NCBI GenBank assembly: GCA_030447045.1
Contig: JAUJMB010000007.1
Coordinates: 1-24,561, forward strand
Reading direction: 5' to 3'
Length of the DNA: 24,561 nt
Source of the DNA: Rubrobacteraceae bacterium
GTDB lineage: Bacteria > Actinomycetota > Rubrobacteria > Rubrobacterales > Rubrobacteraceae
The notes below the pieces were generated by a model. That model did no database searches. It was not told the origin of the DNA and saw nothing but the letters and a program-made list of their open reading frames with translations. The position numbers and the translations under genes are program-made. Of the stretch, positions 7,706 to 14,174 are shown in pieces (positions within the stretch are counted from its first letter, which is position 1; each line of letters starts with the position of its first letter).

Positions 7706-8578
7706 CTGAGGGACGCCGCCGCAGACGCCTTTGTGGTCTGCGGCCCCACGGCGGCCGGCAAGAGCGAGGTCGCCGACGCCCTGGCCGAAGCCCTTACGCA
7801 AGAGCTCGGCGCCACGGTCCCGACCGTCGTCGTCGACTCCATGCAGGTGTACAGGGGGCTCGAGAGGATCTCCAACCAGGCGAGGCGCCGGCCCGCGGAG
7901 CTCGTCGGCGTGGTCCCCGTCACCGAGCGCTGGACCATGGCGCGTCACAGGGCGGCCACGGAGGCCGTGGTCGGCGCCTCGGGCGGGCACTTCGTCCTCG
8001 ACGCCGGCACGGGCATGTACCTGAACGCCATCCTCCTCGGCACCCCGCTTGCCCCGCCGGTGCCGGCCGAAGTCAGGGAGAGGGCCCAGCGGGAGGCCGC
8101 CGGGGACGCGAACCCGCGGCGGGCATCCAGGCAGAAGGAGCTCGAGATGGTGGGGGCCGGGGAGCGGGGTTCGATCTGGGAGGGCGAACCGACCTACCGC
8201 ACCAGGCTCCTCTACCTGCGGCCCGACAGAACCACGCTGGACGAAAGGATAACCCTCAGGTCCAGGGAGATAGCCGAAGGCGGCCTCCTCGAGGCCGCCG
8301 TCCTGCAACGCATGGTCGATGCCCGCGAGGACGTGAACCCCTCGGTGCTCGAGTCCGTCGGCGTGCGCGAGCTCCTCGACCTCCTCTCCGGCCGCCTCTC
8401 CCGTACGGAGGCGGAAGAACGCCTCGCGGCCCGTACCCGGCGCCTCGCCAGAAGGCAGCTGCGCTGGTTCGACAAGCTCGCCCGGACCCTCGAAGGCCGC
8501 GCCAGCGTCTCCGTCGCCGAGGGCCCCGCCCAGGCGCTCACGCTTTTACATACCATGCATGGTATAATGGGGGCATGA
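7706..8578 (+). CDS. miaA: tRNA dimethylallyltransferase MiaA (probable CTG start)
   Basis: MiaA transfers a dimethylallyl group to A37 of tRNA, producing the substrate of MiaB. Visible are the P-loop GPTAAGKSE, the VVDSMQVYRGL motif, a GTGMYLNAILLG segment and the C-terminal RRLARRQLRWF motif. The protein is somewhat divergent; family GGTGLY appears as AGTGMY and the usual IGYKE-like segment as SVGVREL. The only in-frame canonical start, GTG at 7733, leaves three residues before GPTAAGKS and cuts the first beta strand. CTG at 7706 lies 4 nt after a strong GGGGAGG and restores a normal N terminus (about 290 residues), so I choose it. The TGA stop overlaps the hflX ATG. Confidence 0.85.
   Translation: MRDAAADAFVVCGPTAAGKSEVADALAEALTQELGATVPTVVVDSMQVYRGLERISNQARRRPAELVGVVPVTERWTMARHRAATEAVVGASGGHFVLDAGTGMYLNAILLGTPLAPPVPAEVRERAQREAAGDANPRRASRQKELEMVGAGERGSIWEGEPTYRTRLLYLRPDRTTLDERITLRSREIAEGGLLEAAVLQRMVDAREDVNPSVLESVGVRELLDLLSGRLSRTEAEERLAARTRRLARRQLRWFDKLARTLEGRASVSVAEGPAQALTLLHTMHGIMGA
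8550..8568 (+). promoter_or_regulatory. hflX -10 element overlapped by a 16-bp perfect palindrome (candidate operator)
   Basis: ATACCATGCATGGTAT (8550-8565) is a perfect 16-bp palindrome, and its right end runs into TATAAT (8563-8568). The -10 ends 6 nt before the hflX ATG, so a transcript starting at the usual distance would begin at or next to the A of the start codon, giving a leaderless mRNA. The -35 region is weak (ACGCTT or CACGCT), which fits a promoter needing an activator or alternative sigma factor, or no promoter at all. The element lies within the last miaA codons. A palindrome over the -10 is a typical position for a repressor. Confidence 0.5.
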
Positions 8579-9888
8579 CGGAGACCGCAGGGACAAGGGA
8601 AGACGGGACGGACTCCGAGGCGAGGGCTGTCCTCGTGGGGGCGGGGGAGCCCCGGCACATGGAGGAGTTGGGCCGCCTGGCGACGACGCTCGGGATGGAG
8701 GTCGTTGGGGTCCTCGAGCAGGGCCGGCGGGACAACGCGGGCTACCTGGGCCGCGGCAAGCGGGAGGAGCTCAGGGACCTCGTCGAGGAGTCTGGTGCCG
8801 GGTTCGTGGTGACGGACGACGAGCTCACGGCCTCGCAGGCGAGGGTGCTGGAGCGGGCGGCCGGCGGCGTCGTCGTTGACAGGACCGAGTTGATCATCCG
8901 CATCTTCGAGGTCCATGCCGGGGACGCGGCGAGCAGCCTGGAGGTCGAGCTCGCGGACCTCCAGTACAGGCTCCCCAGGGTCAAGGGCCGCAACCCCGAG
9001 CTCAGCCGCCTCGGCGGCGGCCGCGGCGGCTCCGGCGGGGGCGCGAGGCGAGGCAGCGGCGAGCAGCAGCTCGAGTACGACCGCCGCGTCATCCGGGAGC
9101 GGATAGACACCATCAACCGGAAGCTCAAGCGCGAGAAGACGGCCAGGGAGGTGCGCGGTGCCCGCCTCAGGGAGGGCACGACCCCGACCGTCGCCCTCGT
9201 CGGCTATACGAACGCCGGCAAGACCACCATCCTGAACGCCCTGAGCGGCGCCGGGAGGTCTACGAAGGACAGGCTCTTCGAGACCCTTGAGACCACGACG
9301 CGCGTAGTCGAGGGGGCCGCGACCGGCAACGGGGCCGAGGGCGCCCACCCGGACTTCGTCGTCACAGACACGGTGGGCTTTATAAGGAAGCTCCCCACCC
9401 AGCTCGTCCACTCCTTCGCCTCCACGCTCGAGGCCGCCCGCCACGCGGACGTCAGGGTCCTGTGCGCCGACGCCTCCAGCGACGAGCTGGAAGACGAGGT
9501 GGCGACCGCCGGCCGCGCGCTAGCCGAGGGCGTGGACCCGAAGGGCCGATCCGGTGACGGCGGGGAGGCCCACAAGCTCCTGTGCCTCAACAAGATGGAC
9601 CTCGTCTCGGAGAGCCGGGCCAGGGAGCTCGCCAGGCTCTACCCGGAGGCCGTCACCATCAGCGCCCGCACCGACGTCACCCCGCTCCTGGACGCCATCT
9701 ACGCGGAGATCTCCTCGGGCCGCGAGCGCATGAAGGTCCTGATACCCCACGACGACTACGGCGCCGCCAGCCGCCTCTACGGCCTCGCCGACATCCACTC
9801 CCGCCGCACGACCGAGGAGGGCCTCTGGATGGACGTCAGCCTGCCCCGCGCCGCCTCCGCCAAGTACGCCCCCTACAAGGTCCCCTGA
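8575..9888 (+). CDS. hflX: GTPase HflX
   Basis: HflX is a ribosome-binding GTPase that splits or rescues stalled ribosomes, often in heat or other stress. The 437 residues comprise the N-terminal HflX domain, containing GRGKREELRDLV and the segment EVELADLQYRLPRVKGRNPELSR split around residue 130. A glycine-rich linker (RLGGGRGGSGGGARRGSGEQ) and a helical segment come next. The TRAFAC G domain has G1 GYTNAGKTT (about 209), G3 DTVGFI and G4 NKMD. The G domain carries a short Gly/Asp-rich insertion before NKMD. ATG at 8575 overlaps the miaA stop (ATGA). No Shine-Dalgarno sequence is needed if the message is leaderless. Confidence 0.95.
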   Translation: MTETAGTREDGTDSEARAVLVGAGEPRHMEELGRLATTLGMEVVGVLEQGRRDNAGYLGRGKREELRDLVEESGAGFVVTDDELTASQARVLERAAGGVVVDRTELIIRIFEVHAGDAASSLEVELADLQYRLPRVKGRNPELSRLGGGRGGSGGGARRGSGEQQLEYDRRVIRERIDTINRKLKREKTAREVRGARLREGTTPTVALVGYTNAGKTTILNALSGAGRSTKDRLFETLETTTRVVEGAATGNGAEGAHPDFVVTDTVGFIRKLPTQLVHSFASTLEAARHADVRVLCADASSDELEDEVATAGRALAEGVDPKGRSGDGGEAHKLLCLNKMDLVSESRARELARLYPEAVTISARTDVTPLLDAIYAEISSGRERMKVLIPHDDYGAASRLYGLADIHSRRTTEEGLWMDVSLPRAASAKYAPYKVP

Positions 9889-9983
9889 CCTCCCCCACCA
9901 AGCTCTATGACCGCATAATACTACGCACAGTGACTGAGCACACCCGGGAAACAAAGAGGCGGTTGTACCCGCAACCATGCGTT

Positions 9984-10685
9984 ATGGCTGATGAGGAGGG
10001 GATCTATCAGGACATAGACCTCCCCGCGCCGGCGTGTGCGACGCTTCCTTACGTGCTCGTGAACATGGTCGGGTCGGTCGACGGGAGGTCGTCCGTCGGG
10101 GGCAAGGCCTCCGGTATCGGCGGCCGGGCGGACCGCGCGGCGATGCGGGCGCTCAGGGCCCGCGTCGACGCGGTAATGGTTGGCGCCGGGACGCTGCGCG
10201 CGGAGAAGATCAACCTGGGCCTTGACGAGCCCGAGGCCCGGCAACCCCTCGCCGTGGTGGTCGGCGGCGCCGGGGACATCCCGATAACGGAGCGCCTGGT
10301 GGGCGGCCGTCAGAACGTGGTCCTCGCCGTGCCCGATGACTCTCCCGGCCCAAGGGTGGCGGAACGGGACCTCCTGACCGTCGTGAGGACCCCGAGCCGA
10401 GGCAGGGGCCGCGCAGACCTGGGGCGGCTGCTGGAGATCCTCAGGTCCGAGTACGCAGTCGATCGCCTGCTGGTGGAAGGCGGCCCGACCCTCAACCGCG
10501 CGCTCATAGACGAGGGCCTCGCCGACGAGCTGTTCCTCACGATCTCACCCAGTCTGCTCCTCGGCCCCGAGGCTGCCATCGTGTCGGGAGGCCCCGGGGG
10601 CAGGCCACGCCGCCTTACCCTCCTGACGGTCCACTCCGCGGGTGACGAGCTGTTCCTCAGATACGGGGTCGAGAACCGAGGCTAG
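9984..10685 (+). CDS. RibD C-terminal-domain reductase (dihydrofolate-reductase-like fold)
   Basis: The protein of about 233 residues matches the RibD_C family. It begins with PYVLVNMVGSVDGRSS and has the DAVMVGAGTLRAEKINLG segment, where NADPH and pyrimidine-type substrates bind in RibD. It ends with LLVEGGPTLNRALIDEGLADE and a final ISPSLLLGPEA. There is no N-terminal deaminase domain and no rib genes are nearby, so riboflavin synthesis is possible but not shown; a stand-alone reductase of other specificity fits equally. The start is uncertain. ATG at 9984 lacks a ribosome-binding site. GTG at 9930 is in frame and lies 10 nt after a CATAAT, and TTG at 9963 follows GAGG. It converges on the minus-strand genes. 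Confidence 0.75.
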   Translation: MADEEGIYQDIDLPAPACATLPYVLVNMVGSVDGRSSVGGKASGIGGRADRAAMRALRARVDAVMVGAGTLRAEKINLGLDEPEARQPLAVVVGGAGDIPITERLVGGRQNVVLAVPDDSPGPRVAERDLLTVVRTPSRGRGRADLGRLLEILRSEYAVDRLLVEGGPTLNRALIDEGLADELFLTISPSLLLGPEAAIVSGGPGGRPRRLTLLTVHSAGDELFLRYGVENRG

Positions 10686-10990
10686 CGTCCATCCGGACCC
10701 CACCGCGCGAACTTCCGAGAATTACCGTTATGCGAAGTTCGTGGAAAAACCGGCCGTACATTGACTTGCGCTGTCCGCTGGTCCCTCGAATGCTCCAGCC
10801 GTCGCTCAAGAAGTACACGTCGGCCCAGAAGTTGGCGCCCATGGCACCGATCAGGCCGACTTGCTCGCCGGAGAGGAACACCTCCTCCTGGTTGTAGTCT
10901 CTCTCCGAGTCCGCGTAGATCACGCACGCAATGGCAACGGAGTGCTCGTCCGCCAGAGCCCTTATCTCGTCTACGTGGGGAATCAGTCGT
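10657..10990 (-). pseudogene. Probable C-terminal remnant of a DUF4279-type protein
   Basis: The minus strand keeps one open frame with coding-like codon choice through the gap between the RibD-like gene and the recombinase. It reads about DEIRALADEHSVAIACVIYA, then roughly 20 residues later LIGAMGANFWADVYFLSDG. From memory, the pattern of helix, beta strand ending in VIY, helix, then a strand with D-x-Y-L resembles the C-terminal half of DUF4279 proteins. No ATG, GTG or TTG precedes the conserved part; the only canonical start, GTG at 10923, begins inside it, and the frame runs upstream into the recombinase gene. An N-terminal truncation is therefore likely. The tail overlaps the RibD-like gene by 29 bp. 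A real 88-residue gene remains possible. Confidence 0.35.
10708..10741. repeat. Inverted repeat in the convergent intergenic region
   Basis: CGAACTTC (10708-10715) and GAAGTTCG (10734-10741) form a perfect 8-bp inverted repeat separated by 18 nt, just after the RibD-like stop. A convergent junction suggests a bidirectional transcription end, but there is no T-run on either side, so a Rho-independent terminator is not clear. Confidence 0.4.
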
Positions 10991-11027
10991 AAGCTCCACG
11001 CGTGACTTGACTCCAGCCATGGTCTGC

Positions 11028-11978
11028 CTAGAGTGGAAGGGTATTATATTGATATGCCTTGCTGGCCAGCTCTTCGGCGCGGCGGATGTAGCGCATGGTG
11101 GTCTTGGGGTCTGTGTGGCCGAGGAACTGCTGGATGACGAGGAGCGGGGCCTCGTTTACGGCCATGTTGGTGCCGACGGTGTGGCGGATGGAGTGCGGGC
11201 TTATGGGCTTGGTTATGCCGGCGGCGCGGACGTACTTTTTGACTATGTTCTGGACGGAGCGGGTCGTGAGGGGCTTGTCCTTGCCGACGCGGGAGATGAG
11301 GAGGGGTTTGCGGGCGTCGGCGTGGGAGTTGAGGGAGCGGCCCGTGAGGAGGACGAAGCGCTGGATGAGGCGCCAGAGGTCTGGCGAGATGGGGACGTTG
11401 CGGATCTTGTCCCCCTTGCCGAGCACCCGGAGCATGACGATGTCGTTGCCCGCGTCCTGGAAGTCGGAGAGCTTGAGGCCTACGACCTCGGCCTCGCGCA
11501 GGCCGCAGCCGGCCATGACGGCGAGCAGGACGTAATCGCGGTAGTTGTCGGCGCGCGCGGCGTTTAGCATGCGCTGCAGCTCGTCTTCCGTAAGGACGTT
11601 GTACGCGGGGTCCTGGCGAATGCGCGGGCTTTTGGCAAAGAAGCGCAGGGCCTCGGGGTTCACGGTCGTGGCCCCGGTCATGAACGTGAAGATCAAGAAC
11701 CGACGGAGCACCGCGAGCTTCTTCGCCGCCGTCGCGGGCGCGTAGAGGTCTATCAGGTGCTCCCTGTAGAGCGAGACGTCCTCGGCCGTCAATTCGTCAA
11801 GGTCCTTGCCCATCTCCCCCACCACGTAAGCGACAAAGAGCCGTATCTCTGTATTATAGGTTTTTATCGTCTGGGGGCTGGTGAGGGTGCGGAGATAGAG
11901 GGCGATGAGGCGGTCGGTCTCCGGGGGGAGGCTTGGGGCCGGTGTTGCGGCGCCTGTTGGGACGGGGAGGTCAGTCAT
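11028..11978 (-). CDS. Tyrosine recombinase, XerC/XerD family
   Basis: This 316-residue site-specific recombinase has an N-terminal SAM-like core-binding domain (about 20-115) and a catalytic domain. The full catalytic set is visible: Arg161 (GCGLREAEVVGL), Lys188 (LGKGDK), His262 and Arg265 (SPHSIRHTVG), His288 (FLGHTD) and Tyr297 (MRYIRR). Size and motifs fit chromosomal Xer recombinases that resolve dimers with FtsK, whose gene end lies in this window. A phage- or element-derived integrase cannot be excluded, although no attachment site or mobile genes are near. The ATG overlaps the end of apt by 8 bp. The start region contains a TATTATA island at about 11852-11858 where base skew flips. 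Confidence 0.9.
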   Translation of the reverse strand: MTDLPVPTGAATPAPSLPPETDRLIALYLRTLTSPQTIKTYNTEIRLFVAYVVGEMGKDLDELTAEDVSLYREHLIDLYAPATAAKKLAVLRRFLIFTFMTGATTVNPEALRFFAKSPRIRQDPAYNVLTEDELQRMLNAARADNYRDYVLLAVMAGCGLREAEVVGLKLSDFQDAGNDIVMLRVLGKGDKIRNVPISPDLWRLIQRFVLLTGRSLNSHADARKPLLISRVGKDKPLTTRSVQNIVKKYVRAAGITKPISPHSIRHTVGTNMAVNEAPLLVIQQFLGHTDPKTTMRYIRRAEELASKAYQYNTLPL

Positions 11979-12522
11979 CTGGGGTGGCGTAGGTTACTAG
12001 GGAGATGACCTCGTAGGGGGCGAGGCGGGCGCGGCCGTGGAGGTAGCCGAGCTCTATGACGAAGGCTACGCCGACGACGGCGGCGCCCGCGTTCTCGACG
12101 AGGTCGCACATGGCGCGGGCGGTGCCGCCGGTGGCGAGGAGGTCGTCGCAGACGAGGACCCTCGCGCCCGGTCCCATGGAGTCGGCGTGGGCTTCGAGGG
12201 TGTCGGTGCCGTACTCGAGGTCGTAGGTGGCGGAGATGGTCGCTCGGGGGAGCTTGTTGGGTTTGCGGGCAAGGACCAGGCCCTTCTCGGCCCGGTAGGC
12301 CAGGGCCGTGCCGAAGACGAAGCCGCGGGCCTCGGCGGAGAGGATCAGGTCGTAGCCCAGGTGGCCGGTGGCGCGGTGGAGGGCGTCGGTGGCGGCGTGG
12401 AGGGCCGTGCCGTCCTCGATGAGGGGGGTTATGTCCTTGAAGGAGATGCCGGGTTTGGGGAAGTCCGGGACGGTGCGGATGCGCGACCGGACGGTCTTCA
12501 GGGCGTCTTCGGCGTCTGGCAT
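11971..12522 (-). CDS. apt: Adenine phosphoribosyltransferase
   Basis: Apt salvages adenine to AMP with PRPP. The 183-residue protein shows the N-terminal FPKPGISFKDITPL motif (21-34), the SAEARGFVFG loop and the PRPP-binding motif VLVCDDLLATGGTA (122-135). The length is typical. It starts with ATG 2 bp after the stop of the MerR-type gene and its end overlaps the recombinase start (the bases ATGACTGA serve both), so the MerR gene, apt and the recombinase form one unit. Confidence 0.96.
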   Translation of the reverse strand: MPDAEDALKTVRSRIRTVPDFPKPGISFKDITPLIEDGTALHAATDALHRATGHLGYDLILSAEARGFVFGTALAYRAEKGLVLARKPNKLPRATISATYDLEYGTDTLEAHADSMGPGARVLVCDDLLATGGTARAMCDLVENAGAAVVGVAFVIELGYLHGRARLAPYEVISLVTYATPDD

Positions 12523-12524
12523 CC

Positions 12525-13370
12525 CTAGGGGGCGAAGGTGTCTATCGCGTTAGCCATCATAAGGTCCTTCATGCGGGAGTCGACGGAGGCGAGGTGGCGG
12601 GCCTTGTTCACGGCCTCGGCGACCCTGCCCTCGTCGCCGCTGCGCAGCTCGGGGTTTACCACCTGCTTGAAGAGGGCGGCCTCGCGGTCCACGGCGGCCA
12701 TGATGCCGCGCAGGTGGCGCGGTTGGATCGAGTACTTCGCCATCTCCAGCGCCATGCGCGCGATCTCGGCGTCCCGCTGGGTCAGCTCGCCGGTGCGCCC
12801 GATCACGCCGACCGTCACGAGCTCGTCCACGAAGCGGGAGTCCGTCTCAAGGGTGTCGGCGAGCTCCTCGCGGGTGTAGGTACGGTCTTCGAGGACGCGC
12901 GAGAGGTCGTTTGCCGCGTCTCCGCCGGTGGAGATGCCGCCGCCGCCCTCGATGCGCTTCTTTATCACCTTCAGGGGGAGGTACTCCTTGTCCTGGAGGG
13001 TGAGGATGTACTTGAGGAGCTCGATGTCCTGCCCGGAGAAGAGCCGGTAGCCGCCGCGGGTACGGGTGAGGTTGATCAGGCGCCGCCGCTCGAGGTACCG
13101 GATCTTGCTGACCGACAGAGTCGGGAACTCCGGCCTCAACCGCTCGACGACCTCGCCTATGGTGTAGCTGTCCTTCGAGCCGCCCCTCCCCCGCATCCTC
13201 TGGCCGGTCTCCACGGCCGGGTCCGCCGGGATCGGGTCCGCGGGCGCCGCATCCCGCGCGGCGCCGTGGGCCGCGGCGTCGTCCATGAGGTCGTCGCGCG
13301 GGTCGTCCCTCGTCGGGTCGTTCCACCTTCGCTGGTTTATGTCTCCGTTCTCCAAGGGGTAAGCTCCCAT
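12525..13370 (-). CDS. ftsR: MerR-family regulator, FtsR-like
   Basis: The protein of about 281 residues has a MerR DNA-binding domain at about 69-140 (SYTIGEVVERLRPEF, SKIRYLERRRLI, RTRGGYRLFSGQDIELLKYI, YLPLKVIKKRI). A helical C-terminal domain follows that is not an obvious metal or drug sensor. The pattern and the position after an FHA gene match the actinobacterial FtsR group (Corynebacterium FtsR, mycobacterial Rv1828 next to garA), a regulator linked to cell division including ftsZ. The first 65 residues are acidic and low-complexity. The start is uncertain: ATG at 13370 has GAGAGG directly abutting it, and later in-frame ATGs exist. The symbol rests on synteny and resemblance. Confidence 0.75.
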   Translation of the reverse strand: MGAYPLENGDINQRRWNDPTRDDPRDDLMDDAAAHGAARDAAPADPIPADPAVETGQRMRGRGGSKDSYTIGEVVERLRPEFPTLSVSKIRYLERRRLINLTRTRGGYRLFSGQDIELLKYILTLQDKEYLPLKVIKKRIEGGGGISTGGDAANDLSRVLEDRTYTREELADTLETDSRFVDELVTVGVIGRTGELTQRDAEIARMALEMAKYSIQPRHLRGIMAAVDREAALFKQVVNPELRSGDEGRVAEAVNKARHLASVDSRMKDLMMANAIDTFAP

Positions 13371-13426
13371 CCTCTCAATCGCGCTCGGTGCCGGCCCGTG
13401 CCGGGCTCCCCTGCTTGTCGCCCTCT

Positions 13427-13879
13427 CTAGGAGAGCACGAACCTGAACCGGTACTTTCCTACCTGTATCTCGTCGCCGTTGCGCAGGTCGACGGAGTCGA
13501 CCCTTACCCTGTTGACGTAGGTGCCGTTGAGGCTGCCGACGTCCCGGATCAAGAACCCCCTCTCGCCGCGCAAGATCTCGGCGTGCTTGCGGGAGACGGT
13601 CACGTCGTCGAGGAAGATGCTGCTCTCCTGGCCGCGGCCGACGGTGACGACCTCCTCGTCTATGTCGTGCATGCGCCGGCCCGCCGTGCCCTCGACCTGG
13701 TCGAGCTCTATGAGCGAGGCGACCCCCGTCCCGCCGCCGGTGGGCGCGTGACCCTCGGCCTCCTCGCCGAAGCTCGGGGCGAACGAGACCGTGCTCTGGC
13801 CGGCGTCGAGCTTCATGCCGCACTCGGCGCAGAACCGCATCTTGGGCGAGATCTCGGCCGCGCAGTTCGGGCAGACCAT
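13427..13879 (-). CDS. Zinc-ribbon FHA-domain protein (GarA/OdhI-like)
   Basis: The 150-residue protein has an N-terminal zinc ribbon (Cys3, Cys6, Cys17, Cys20 in CPNC and CAEC). A linker of about 30 residues precedes a C-terminal FHA domain (about 72-147) with the phosphothreonine-binding residues GRG at 81-83, SRKH at 96-99 and NGT at 118-120. FHA proteins in this genomic position in actinobacteria (GarA, OdhI) are Ser/Thr kinase substrates that gate 2-oxoglutarate metabolism. The ETTSV phosphorylation motif of GarA is not seen; a different Thr/Ser-containing linker is present, so control of the TCA cycle is only a suggestion. ATG overlaps the upstream small gene's stop by one base (TGATG). 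Confidence 0.88.
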   Translation of the reverse strand: MVCPNCAAEISPKMRFCAECGMKLDAGQSTVSFAPSFGEEAEGHAPTGGGTGVASLIELDQVEGTAGRRMHDIDEEVVTVGRGQESSIFLDDVTVSRKHAEILRGERGFLIRDVGSLNGTYVNRVRVDSVDLRNGDEIQVGKYRFRFVLS

Positions 13880-14136
13880 CACCCCGGGCCCCCCTCCTCG
13901 CCGAGCAGGACCCGCGCGAGCTCCTCGCTCGACAGGCCCGCTACTCCCCTGCCGGCGAGCTCGGCCCGGATCAGGTTCGCCCGGCCCCGCAAGACCTCGT
14001 GCCGGTAGGCCGCGGCCCGCTCCTCCTCCACGACCCGGGCGAGAAGCCCCCTGAGCTCGCGCTCGGGGAGCCCGGTGAGGTCTTCGGCGGAGTCCCAATC
14101 GAAGCCGGAGGCCGGCGTGTGGCGCCTATCAGACAT
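13879..14136 (-). CDS. RsiG-like small helical protein with a degenerate c-di-GMP motif
   Basis: This 85-residue protein contains a pair of predicted helices: LPERELRGLLARVVEEE (23-39) and AAAYRHEVLRGRANLIRAEL (41-60). The layout matches the RsiG family, anti-sigma factors that bind c-di-GMP through E-x3-S-x2-R-x3-Q-x3-D. In register, the residues here are Glu39, Ala43, His46, Arg50 and Asn54, so only the Glu survives while the flanking Tyr, Leu-x-Gly-Arg and RAEL scaffold is kept. Function as an anti-sigma factor is unproven. It precedes the FHA and FtsR-like genes and has its own promoter-like sequence. Assignment is by pattern only. Confidence 0.65.
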   Translation of the reverse strand: MSDRRHTPASGFDWDSAEDLTGLPERELRGLLARVVEEERAAAYRHEVLRGRANLIRAELAGRGVAGLSSEELARVLLGEEGGPG

Positions 14137-14142
14137 GGGCGC

Positions 14143-14172
14143 AGTATAGCGGAGTCTCAACCTGAAGCGCAA
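14143..14172 (-). promoter_or_regulatory. Predicted promoter of the RsiG-like gene; leaderless transcript likely
   Basis: On the minus strand TTGCGC (14172-14167) and TATACT (14148-14143) are 18 bp apart, in the 38-bp gap after the nucleotidyltransferase gene. The -10 ends 6 nt before the ATG (14136), so transcription should start at or next to the start codon. No Shine-Dalgarno sequence is present, which fits leaderless translation. Confidence 0.6.
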
Positions 14173-14174
14173 TG

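Noticed and set aside
10708..10741. Rho-independent terminator after the RibD-like gene
   Set aside because: The inverted repeat is real, but an 18-nt loop and lack of a T-run on both strands do not meet terminator criteria.
10761..11567. Long plus-strand open frame across the recombinase gene
   Set aside because: It is a shadow in GC-rich DNA. The minus strand encodes a tyrosine recombinase with all catalytic residues, and the plus-strand product is Gly/Val/Ala/Glu-rich without family features.
11028..11978. Tyrosine recombinase as a sign of a prophage or integrative element
   Set aside because: It overlaps apt in a housekeeping unit. There is no tRNA, attachment repeat, phage or transfer gene nearby, so a chromosomal Xer role is simpler.
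12522..13823. 432-codon reading of the MerR gene starting inside the FHA gene
   Set aside because: The first 150 codons are an Arg/Gly-rich shadow of the FHA gene. The conserved MerR sequence begins well after 13370.
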